Shown piece after piece: positions 26,678-33,665 of a stretch of 64,000 nucleotides of DNA. The stretch is from NCBI GenBank assembly GCA_027592025.1, contig JAQCIQ010000005.1:1-64000 (forward strand), written 5' to 3'. The notes beneath the pieces are model-generated. The model saw nothing but the letters and a program-made list of their open reading frames with translations. It was not told the origin of the DNA and ran no database searches. The position numbers and the translations under genes were made by a program. Source of the stretch: Bacteroidota bacterium (GTDB lineage Bacteria; Bacteroidota; Bacteroidia; Flavobacteriales; Flavobacteriaceae). Numbering within the stretch: position 1 is the first letter of the stretch; every line of letters begins with the position of its first letter.

Positions 26678-27100
26678 ATGTCAGAAGGAAAAATCATATC
26701 AGGCAAGGCCACTCCGAGAGGCGCTTATCCGCACATCAAACGTGTAGGTGACTTCTTGTTTGTTTCAGGCACTAGTTCAAGAAAGGCGGATAATACCATT
26801 GACGGTGTTAATCTAGTTGACGCTATGGGCACCAAACATTTGGACATCAAAGCTCAAACTAAAGCAGTATTGGATAACATCAATGACTTTTTATTGGAAG
26901 AAGGAGCCAGTCTTAAAGACGTGGTTGACGTCACCACTTTTTTGGTCAACATGAATGATTTCGCTGGCTATAACGAAGTCTATGCCACTTATTTTGACCA
27001 CAAAAATGGTCCTGCAAGAACCACTGTTGCCGTACATCAACTCCCGCACCCAGACCTAGTAATCGAAATCAAAGTGACAGCCTTTAAAAAACAGCTCTAA
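26678..27100 (+). CDS. RidA-family protein, probable 2-aminomuconate deaminase
   Basis: 140 aa YjgF/YER057c/UK114 (RidA) domain: [70 protein letters not shown]. The conserved arginine of RidA proteins is in the PARTTV block. General RidA proteins hydrolyse reactive enamines; the 2-aminomuconate deaminases of bacterial 2-nitrobenzoate and 3-hydroxyanthranilate catabolism (NbaF/AmnD type) belong to this family. The location between kmo and the aminomuconate semialdehyde dehydrogenase makes that assignment likely. It overlaps the next gene by 1 base. A weak box (TATCTTTA, 26665-26672) precedes it. Confidence 0.85.
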   Translation: MSEGKIISGKATPRGAYPHIKRVGDFLFVSGTSSRKADNTIDGVNLVDAMGTKHLDIKAQTKAVLDNINDFLLEEGASLKDVVDVTTFLVNMNDFAGYNEVYATYFDHKNGPARTTVAVHQLPHPDLVIEIKVTAFKKQL

Positions 27101-28545
27101 TGCGAATTCCAAATCTCATTGACGGACGGATAACCAATCCCATTGGCGACAAATGGCTTGATGTTTATGCTCCCGCCAGTGGTCACGTCTATGCCAGTTT
27201 GGCTGAATCCGACTCAGAAGATGTCGAAGCAGCCGTTGTTGCTGCAGAAAAAGCGTTCCCCGGGTGGTCAAATACAACTATTGCTGAGCGGAGTGCAATT
27301 CTCATGAAGATCGCTGCAGCGATTGAATCCAATCTTGATCTGCTCGCTGAAGCAGAAAGCAAAGACAATGGCAAGCCAATAACACTAGCCATGAAAGTGG
27401 ACATTCCAAGAGCCGCTGAAAATTTTAGATTTTTCGCTCATGCCATCACTCAATTTTCGAGCGAGAGTCATGAAAGTATAGGGTTGCAAACCATAAACTA
27501 CACTTTGAGGCAATCTGTTGGAATTGTTGGATGCATTTCACCTTGGAATCTGCCGTTATATCTTTTTACTTGGAAAATAGCACCTGCGTTGGCCGCCGGA
27601 AATTGCGTGATCGCTAAACCGAGTGAAATCACACCTGTTACCGCCAATATTTTGGGGAAATTGTGTTTGGAGGCTGGTTTACCCAAAGGGGTATTGAATA
27701 TCATTAATGGCAGCGGCGCTTACGCAGGACAAGCCATCATATCTCACCCAAAAATAAAGGCAATCTCTTTTACTGGCGGCACCAAAACAGGGGCTCAAAT
27801 CGCAGCAACAGCTGCTCCTTTGTTCAAAAAATTGTCTCTCGAATTGGGCGGAAAAAACCCCAATATCATATTTGCAGACTGTGATTACGACAAAATGCTG
27901 AAAACCACCCTTCGCTCATCATTTTCCAATCAAGGTCAAATTTGTCTTTGTGGCAGTAGAATTTTTGTTGAACGCAGCATTTACAATCAATTTAAAACCG
28001 ATCTTGTAAAAGCAGTGAAATCGCTAAAAGTGGGGAATCCGTCAGATTCTTCTACTGACATTGGGGCTTTAGTCAGTTTGGCCCACAAGGATAAAGTTAA
28101 AAGTTACATTGACCTTGCTTCTCAGGAGGGAGGCGCTGTTCTCTGTGGTGGTGAGTCTGTAAGCGTTCCTGATCTGGAAAGGGGTTATTACCTTAGTCCT
28201 TGCGTGATCGAAGTTAAATCCAATTCTTGCCGATTAAATCAAGAAGAAATTTTTGGTCCTGTGGTCACATTAATGCCATTTGACTCGGAGGAAGAAGCGC
28301 TGAATTTGGCAAATGAAGTACCTTATGGATTATCGGCCAGCATTTGGACCAATCACCTTAAAAGAAGCATGAGAATGTCGGAGAAGTTGCAAAGCGGAAT
28401 AGTTTGGGTCAATACTTGGATGCAAAGAGACTTGCGGACGCCTTTTGGCGGTATGAAAGATTCAGGCGTAGGCAGAGAAGGCGGATTGGAGGCATTACGC
28501 TTCTTTACCGAAGCCAAAAACATTTGTATCAATTATTCAGAATAA
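27100..28545 (+). CDS. 2-aminomuconate 6-semialdehyde dehydrogenase
   Basis: 481 aa aldehyde dehydrogenase. General-base Glu248 is in KLSLELGGKNPN and catalytic Cys282 in FSNQGQICLCGSR; GCISPWNLPLYL and SFTGGTKTGAQIA mark the NAD-binding part. Length and the QGQICLCGSR motif fit hydroxymuconic/aminomuconic semialdehyde dehydrogenases (ALDH8 type). With ACMSD in the same operon it would oxidise 2-aminomuconate semialdehyde to 2-aminomuconate. It starts on the last base of the RidA stop and its own stop shares a base with the SDR start. Confidence 0.88.
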   Translation: MRIPNLIDGRITNPIGDKWLDVYAPASGHVYASLAESDSEDVEAAVVAAEKAFPGWSNTTIAERSAILMKIAAAIESNLDLLAEAESKDNGKPITLAMKVDIPRAAENFRFFAHAITQFSSESHESIGLQTINYTLRQSVGIVGCISPWNLPLYLFTWKIAPALAAGNCVIAKPSEITPVTANILGKLCLEAGLPKGVLNIINGSGAYAGQAIISHPKIKAISFTGGTKTGAQIAATAAPLFKKLSLELGGKNPNIIFADCDYDKMLKTTLRSSFSNQGQICLCGSRIFVERSIYNQFKTDLVKAVKSLKVGNPSDSSTDIGALVSLAHKDKVKSYIDLASQEGGAVLCGGESVSVPDLERGYYLSPCVIEVKSNSCRLNQEEIFGPVVTLMPFDSEEEALNLANEVPYGLSASIWTNHLKRSMRMSEKLQSGIVWVNTWMQRDLRTPFGGMKDSGVGREGGLEALRFFTEAKNICINYSE

Positions 28546-29327
28546 TGGAATTAGGACTTAACAACAAACGTGCTTTAGTTTGCGGTAGCTCTCAAGGCAT
28601 TGGCAAAGCCACCGCTCTTGCACTAGCTGCTGAAGGTGCCTGTGTCACCCTGTTTGCTAGAAATGAGGACAGCCTCAAATCTGTTCTCCGTGAAATGCCG
28701 AACAGCCACAGGCACAACTACCTGATAGCTGATTTTTCCAATCCCGAAGAGGTTCGCGAGGCAGTATCAAAACACATTGCACAGCACGGTGGATTTCATA
28801 TCCTTATCAATAACACGGGTGGACCAAAGAGTGGAGCTCTTGCAGCCGCCATTCCATCCGAGCTGGAAACTGCTTTCAGAATGCATGTCGTCTGCAATCA
28901 AATATTAGTACAAGCGGTGCTTCCATTTATGAAATCTGAAGGCTTCGGTAGAATCATAAATATCATTTCGACATCTATCAAAGAGCCAATTGAAGGTTTG
29001 GGAGTGAGTAATACCATTCGCAATGCAGTGGCCAACTGGAGTAAGTCTTTGGCTACTGAACTGGCCGCATTTGGTATCACCGTAAACAATGTTCTGCCTG
29101 GCTTTACAGAGACTGAACGTCTTAACAGCATTATTTCGATCAAAGCAACTCAAGCTGGTGCAACCGAAAGCGACATGGCTCAAATGATGCGCAATTATGT
29201 TCCGGCCAAGCGTTTTGGTCGTGCCGATGAAGTGGCCAATGCCATCACCTTCCTTTCAGGTGAAACGGCATCATACATCACTGGTATTAATTTACCTGTT
29301 GATGGCGGACGAACAAAAAGTTTGTAA
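28545..29327 (+). CDS. SDR-family protein with non-canonical active site
   Basis: 260 aa Rossmann-fold protein. The cofactor motif CGSSQGIGKATALALAAEG is at residues 13-31, the NNTGG motif at 89-93, and the NNVLPGFTETERL and C-terminal ITGINLPVDGG blocks are as in SDRs. The serine (142-144) is present, but the aligned Tyr and Lys positions are Ser155 and Arg159 (VSNTIRNAVANW). The normal proton-relay dyad is therefore missing. No step of the known kynurenine routes needs an SDR. It could be a pseudo-dehydrogenase or hydratase/isomerase-like protein. Start at 28545 overlaps the dehydrogenase stop by 1 base; the longer frame is a shadow of that gene. Confidence 0.85.
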   Translation: MELGLNNKRALVCGSSQGIGKATALALAAEGACVTLFARNEDSLKSVLREMPNSHRHNYLIADFSNPEEVREAVSKHIAQHGGFHILINNTGGPKSGALAAAIPSELETAFRMHVVCNQILVQAVLPFMKSEGFGRIINIISTSIKEPIEGLGVSNTIRNAVANWSKSLATELAAFGITVNNVLPGFTETERLNSIISIKATQAGATESDMAQMMRNYVPAKRFGRADEVANAITFLSGETASYITGINLPVDGGRTKSL

Positions 29328-29359
29328 CTTTAACAACAGTAATCATAAATTATTAGAAT

Positions 29360-29884
29360 ATGAGTCAACTCGTAAGTCCTTTAAATGTCAAGCAGTGGAT
29401 TGAAGAAAATCGACACCTGCTCAAGCCTCCAGTTGGCAACAAATGTGTTTGGCCTAATGGCGACTATATCGTTATGGTTGTTGGGGGACCTAATAGCCGA
29501 AAAGACTATCACTACAACGAGACACCGGAATTTTTCTATCAGTTAGAAGGTGATATAATTTTAAAGATCATCAACCAAGGTGTACCACAGGAAATTCTTA
29601 TCAAGGAAGGTGACATCTATTTGCTTCCACCGAAAGTACCTCATTCTCCACAAAGAGGCGCAAACACAGTTGGATTAGTAATAGAATATCCGCGACTGCA
29701 CAATGAGTTAGACGCCCTTGAATGGTATTGCGAACAATGTCACACTCCGCTTTATCGAGAGTCCTTTGAACTCAAGAATATTGAGAAAGATATGCCGGTA
29801 ATATTTGAAAAATTTTATTCTGACCTAGACAAAAGAAGCTGCAAGAACTGCCACAGCATCATGGAGCCACCAAAAAAATTATAG
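29360..29884 (+). CDS. nbaC: 3-hydroxyanthranilate 3,4-dioxygenase
   Basis: 174 aa cupin dioxygenase, the bacterial short form. Iron ligands His51, Glu57 and His95 and substrate residues Arg47, Arg99 and Glu109 line up with the characterised bacterial enzyme. The C-terminal rubredoxin-like site has Cys124, Cys127, Cys161 and Cys164. It opens 3-hydroxyanthranilate to 2-amino-3-carboxymuconate semialdehyde (ACMS). It lies 32 bases after the SDR and 3 bases before the ACMS decarboxylase. Confidence 0.96.
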   Translation: MSQLVSPLNVKQWIEENRHLLKPPVGNKCVWPNGDYIVMVVGGPNSRKDYHYNETPEFFYQLEGDIILKIINQGVPQEILIKEGDIYLLPPKVPHSPQRGANTVGLVIEYPRLHNELDALEWYCEQCHTPLYRESFELKNIEKDMPVIFEKFYSDLDKRSCKNCHSIMEPPKKL

Positions 29885-29887
29885 CCG

Positions 29888-30970
29888 ATGTCTCGTCCTT
29901 TGCGAATAAACGGTCATTCTCATCTTTTGCCTTATCCAGAGGAAATCCCTCAATTTTTGAAAGAAAGGGAAATATTTTCTGTTGATCCAGATAAAAAATT
30001 CATGCTTCAAAAAGATTGGAAACGACCCGTAACGGATTCCAGTTTCTTTCTCAATGAAAAACTGGAATGGATGGATCGGTACAACATCGATCATGCGGTA
30101 GTTCTCAATTTATCCCAACTCTACGGCAATGGTCTTACTCAGGAAGAAATGAAAAAAGCGCTGCGCTTCCAGAATGACTTTAACGCTGGCATCCAAAAAA
30201 AACACCCTAATAAATTCACCAGTGGCTTTGTAGTTCATCCAGGGTTTGTAGAAGGTGCTTTATGGGAAATCGAAAGATGCGTAGAAGAAATGGGCATGCG
30301 TTTACTCTGTCTTCCAACGCATTACATGAACACCATTGGCAAATGGCGGTGCATTTTTGATCAAGAAAATGAGCCAATTTTCGAATTGGCCAATAAGTAC
30401 AATTTGGCCCTTGAAATTCACCCTTACGATGGCGAAAAATTCATTCTTTTAGAAAATACGTCTTGGCGGTTTCATCTGATTTGGATGCTTGCTCAGTGCG
30501 CCGATTCTTATCATTTTTTTACCCTAAACGGCTATCAAGATAAATACCCCAACATGAGAGCGTGCTTCGCCCATGGGGGACAGTTGGCACAAATCAATTT
30601 AGGAAGACGCATCCAAGGTTTTGATGGAAGACCAGATCTTTTTGTAGGCAAACACCATCCCAGAAAAGCCGTTGGACACAAGAATATATTTTTTGATACC
30701 CTTGTTCATGATACTGGATCACTCAAATTATTACTCGATAACGCCACGTCAAAACAGGTTGTAATGGGATTGGATGACCCCTACCCCCTTGGTGAAATGG
30801 AAAGTCAGTCACAATCTTCTTATCCGGGGAAAATTTTAGACTTAGCCTTGGAACGGCAACTACTTACCATTCAAGAAGCGGAAAATATTTGGAGCGAAAA
30901 TATTTTACAATGGCTCTGTGGCGACAACTCAGAGCTCAAAAAAACCATGATTGATAGAATTTTGAGCTAA
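29888..30970 (+). CDS. nbaD: 2-amino-3-carboxymuconate 6-semialdehyde decarboxylase (ACMSD)
   Basis: 360 aa amidohydrolase-superfamily metalloenzyme. Probable zinc ligands are His10 and His12 (NGHSHLLP), His178 (LEIHPYDG) and Asp296 or Asp297 (MGLDDPYPLGE); these match the positions of characterised ACMSD within a few residues. It is longer than the usual 330-340 aa. It decarboxylates ACMS to 2-aminomuconate semialdehyde, diverting flux away from quinolinate and NAD. Its presence shows that the operon is catabolic. Its stop shares a base with the O-methyltransferase start. Confidence 0.93.
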   Translation: MSRPLRINGHSHLLPYPEEIPQFLKEREIFSVDPDKKFMLQKDWKRPVTDSSFFLNEKLEWMDRYNIDHAVVLNLSQLYGNGLTQEEMKKALRFQNDFNAGIQKKHPNKFTSGFVVHPGFVEGALWEIERCVEEMGMRLLCLPTHYMNTIGKWRCIFDQENEPIFELANKYNLALEIHPYDGEKFILLENTSWRFHLIWMLAQCADSYHFFTLNGYQDKYPNMRACFAHGGQLAQINLGRRIQGFDGRPDLFVGKHHPRKAVGHKNIFFDTLVHDTGSLKLLLDNATSKQVVMGLDDPYPLGEMESQSQSSYPGKILDLALERQLLTIQEAENIWSENILQWLCGDNSELKKTMIDRILS

Positions 30971-31611
30971 TGGATTTTATCTCTGAAGAATTGGAACGCT
31001 ACTCTGCTCTCCACTCCCAAAAAGAGCCAGAATTGTTAAAAGAGTTGAGCAATGCAACCTTTCAAAAAGTCTTGCAGCCCAGAATGCTCAGCGGTCATTT
31101 ACAAGGTCGCTTTCTTAGCTTGATTTCTAAATTAGTTCAACCCAAATCAATTTTAGAGATAGGTACTTATACAGGTTATTCGGCCCTTTGTCTCGCCGAA
31201 GGCCTCAAAACTGATGGTGTGCTCCACACCATTGACTGCAACGAAGAACTGGTAGATTTCCAAAAACACTATTTTGACAAATCGGACTATAAAAATCAAA
31301 TAAAGCAGTATCTCGGCGATGCCAGGCATATTATTCCAACTATTGACTCAACCTTTGATTTGGTTTTTATTGATGCCGACAAAACCAATTACCCAACCTA
31401 TTTCGAGCTAGTGATTGACCGTTTGCATTCAGGAGGATTAATCATATCCGACAATGTACTTTGGAGCGCTAAGGTATTGTACAATGCTGCCCCAAATGAC
31501 GAAGACACCAAAAGTCTTCAGTGCTACAACTCAATGATTAATAATGATTCTAGGGTTGAAGTAGTGCTGCTTCCCATTAGAGATGGGCTCTCAATTTGCC
31601 GAAAAAAATAG
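30970..31611 (+). CDS. Cation-dependent O-methyltransferase (family 3)
   Basis: 213 aa SAM methyltransferase of the catechol/caffeoyl-CoA O-methyltransferase type. SAM motif I is SILEIGTYTGYSALCLAEG near residue 58. Metal ligands are suggested by FIDADKTNYPTYFE and LIISDNVLWSAKV. These enzymes methylate a hydroxyl next to another oxygen or nitrogen on an aromatic ring. It is the last gene of the kynurenine operon, overlapping nbaD by 1 base. 3-Hydroxykynurenine, 3-hydroxyanthranilate or xanthurenate are possible substrates, but that is inference; it could also be an unrelated passenger. Confidence 0.88.
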   Translation: MDFISEELERYSALHSQKEPELLKELSNATFQKVLQPRMLSGHLQGRFLSLISKLVQPKSILEIGTYTGYSALCLAEGLKTDGVLHTIDCNEELVDFQKHYFDKSDYKNQIKQYLGDARHIIPTIDSTFDLVFIDADKTNYPTYFELVIDRLHSGGLIISDNVLWSAKVLYNAAPNDEDTKSLQCYNSMINNDSRVEVVLLPIRDGLSICRKK

Positions 31612-31616
31612 GAATA

Positions 31617-31880
31617 TTACTTGCGCTTGACTGTCCCCGTAAGGTCTTCAATTTCGTTCTTAACTTCTTCTAATTCCTTGGTAACGGATTGATCAATGCC
31701 ATTTTTTGCAGCATTATTGGTTACTTCGTTTTTGATTTCCTCAGTGGCATTGCGAATAGCTTTCATGCCCTTACCCAAGTTTCGAGCAATTTCTGGGATT
31801 TTATCAGAACCAAAAAGCAACACAGCCACAAACATGATAAATGCAATTTCTGTAGCGCTAATAAATAAGAAATTTTGCAT
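31617..31880 (-). CDS. tatA: Twin-arginine translocase subunit TatA/B type
   Basis: 87 aa. One N-terminal membrane helix (TEIAFIMFVAVLLFG) is followed by the amphipathic helix KIPEIARNLGKGMKAIRNATEEI and a charged C-terminal tail (ELEEVKNEIEDL). This is the TatA/TatB architecture of the Sec-independent export pore; the FG-x-KIPE hinge is present. Start set at the ATG at 31880, because an exact -7 box begins 3 bases upstream. No tatC is nearby. Confidence 0.9.
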   Translation of the reverse strand: MQNFLFISATEIAFIMFVAVLLFGSDKIPEIARNLGKGMKAIRNATEEIKNEVTNNAAKNGIDQSVTKELEEVKNEIEDLTGTVKRK

Positions 31881-31883
31881 GCT

Positions 31884-31891
31884 CAAAGATA
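31884..31891 (-). promoter_or_regulatory. -7 promoter box of tatA, 3 bases from the ATG
   Basis: CAAAGATA on the plus strand reads TATCTTTG on the minus strand, an exact TAnnTTTG match almost touching the tatA ATG. This suggests a leaderless mRNA. Confidence 0.45.
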
Positions 31892-31966
31892 GGAATTTTT
31901 GATCTTCGGCAGATCATTTCTTAGCCCTGTTCAAAAATAATCTTCCCTGAATTTTTATGAATTCCA

Positions 31967-32740
31967 TCATCTCCAAATCTGGTTCTCTAGTCCAAAGTTC
32001 TTCTGGGAATCCTTTCTGATCGACAAAAAAATGAAATCAGACAATTCAGACAATTCAATTCCTGCAAGGGCAATCAATTCATGATCAGAATATTGATCGG
32101 ACCAATGCCTAACATGACCTTTGTTTTTGAAAACTTGTTTGTTTTGAGGACTTAATACCTTAATCAATGGACTCATTATGATATTTAAAACCGTAAATAC
32201 ATTCAATCCATTTACCAATTGAGTACTCGGAAGAGCTTGGTTTTGAGGACTGGTAGAAGCATCTGGAGCAAAATGGATTGACTCAGAATTGGCGATAGCG
32301 AATTCGATTGATTCAAAATCTAAATCAAATGGAACAGGTTGTTGTACGTCATAGTCAAGATATCCTGTTAGATCATGAGGTCGAACAATAACTTCTTTAA
32401 GGATATTCACCTGAAGGGTAACCTGAACGGTCATTTGTCCTGACTCATAAATGCTTTCAGATACCACTACGTCAATTGGTGCTATTTGTAAGGATCGAAA
32501 CAAAAGAATATCATCGATTTGGGCAGGAATAGTAAACTGTCCTTGATTGTTTGGATAGGTTCCCTCTCTCGAGTTGAAATTGTAGATAGCAATTATAGAC
32601 GGATTAATGTCTTCGAACAATATATTGCCTCTGATTGCTCTTTGACCAAAGTCTTGCCCATGAACCTTAACTGATAAAAGCATCAATAAAAATATTGAAG
32701 GGTTCGAAAAATTACGAAAATAGCAATGTAGGTGGTTCAT
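31967..32740 (-). CDS. Secreted hypothetical protein with a carboxypeptidase-regulatory-like domain
   Basis: 257 aa from the ATG at 32740. The N terminus is basic-aromatic, then hydrophobic (SIFLLMLLSVKVHGQ), like a signal peptide. Residues about 35-115 (IRGNILFEDINPSIIAIYNFN, GQFTIPAQIDDILLFRS, MTVQVTLQVNILKEVIVRP) follow the CarboxypepD_reg-like beta-sandwich pattern common at the front of Bacteroidota outer-membrane receptors, ending in the LKEVIV-type segment. No barrel follows. The C-terminal half is not recognised. The function is unknown. Confidence 0.7.
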   Translation of the reverse strand: MNHLHCYFRNFSNPSIFLLMLLSVKVHGQDFGQRAIRGNILFEDINPSIIAIYNFNSREGTYPNNQGQFTIPAQIDDILLFRSLQIAPIDVVVSESIYESGQMTVQVTLQVNILKEVIVRPHDLTGYLDYDVQQPVPFDLDFESIEFAIANSESIHFAPDASTSPQNQALPSTQLVNGLNVFTVLNIIMSPLIKVLSPQNKQVFKNKGHVRHWSDQYSDHELIALAGIELSELSDFIFLSIRKDSQKNFGLENQIWR

Positions 32741-32825
32741 GTTAGAGCGATTTGGAAAGCTGCAAAACAGAAGGAAAAATATCAAAAAATGAGTACCTTT
32801 CCGTTTTACTTAACAAAACATTATC

Positions 32826-33536
32826 ATGCTTCATTGCATTCTAGCCAGCACTTCGACAGTTTATGGCAAGCCATTTTTAAATTACCTTCTGCCAGAAATT
32901 GATAAGCTTTTCAAGAACAATTCTGAAATAATTTTTATTCCTTTTGCCCAACCTGGAGGCATTTCATGTTCGGACTATACTGCTAAGGTTAGTGATGCTT
33001 TGGCACCTATAGACATTAAGGTCAGAGGTTTACACGAATTTGAATCGCCTATTGACGCTATTTCAAAAGCCAATGGAATTTTTGTTGGTGGCGGCAACAC
33101 TTTTGTTCTGCTCAAAACAATATATGACCTTGGTCTATTTAAGCCTTTACAAGATGCTTTGAAAAATGGAGTGCCTTATATGGGAACTAGTGCAGGCACC
33201 AACATATGTGGACCAACCATTTGTACCACCAATGACATGCCAATTGTTTATCCTCCAAGTTTTGAATCAATTGGTATAGTTCCCTTTCAAATCAACCCGC
33301 ATTTTATAGACGCCGAAGAGAATAGCACCCACATGGGAGAGAACCGAGAAACAAGAATTGCAGAATATCTGTATCATAATAACACTCCAGTTTTGGGTCT
33401 CCGAGAAGGGAGCTTTATTGAAATCAAGGGAGATTCCATAACACTAAAAGGCCCGCTCTCGGCGCCTTTGTTTCGGTCTGGTAGTAAAAAGGAGGAACTT
33501 CCAACCGGCAGTGATTTGAAAATCATTGGACTCTGA
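32826..33536 (+). CDS. pepE: Dipeptidase E (alpha-aspartyl dipeptidase, S51 family)
   Basis: 236 aa, the PepE length. It hydrolyses dipeptides with N-terminal aspartate. The nucleophile Ser122 is in the MGTSAGTNICGPT elbow, and FVGGGNTFVLL near residue 87 and FQINPHFIDAE are family blocks. No signal peptide, so cytoplasmic. A near-match promoter box (TACCTTTC, 32794-32801) is 24 bases upstream. Monocistronic by spacing. Confidence 0.92.
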   Translation: MLHCILASTSTVYGKPFLNYLLPEIDKLFKNNSEIIFIPFAQPGGISCSDYTAKVSDALAPIDIKVRGLHEFESPIDAISKANGIFVGGGNTFVLLKTIYDLGLFKPLQDALKNGVPYMGTSAGTNICGPTICTTNDMPIVYPPSFESIGIVPFQINPHFIDAEENSTHMGENRETRIAEYLYHNNTPVLGLREGSFIEIKGDSITLKGPLSAPLFRSGSKKEELPTGSDLKIIGL

Positions 33537-33642
33537 GCATCATTTACCCTATTCTTTTTTCAGAATTTTTCTGGTCTGTTCAGCAGTTCCAATAAAATTT
33601 AACTGAGCCGTTCAATCGGGCTATCAAGTCTCCTTTGTTTGT

Positions 33643-33650
33643 TATCTTTG
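33643..33650 (+). promoter_or_regulatory. -7 promoter box of gpmI
   Basis: TATCTTTG, an exact TAnnTTTG match 15 bases upstream of the ATG at 33666. It lies inside the longest possible reading frame and so favours that later start. Confidence 0.55.
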
Positions 33651-33665
33651 GCTAAAACATATTTA

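Noticed and set aside
28404-28544. 47-codon extension of the SDR gene
   Set aside because: It lies wholly inside the aldehyde dehydrogenase gene in another frame and is Arg-rich and non-homologous. The ATG at 28545 gives the normal SDR start.
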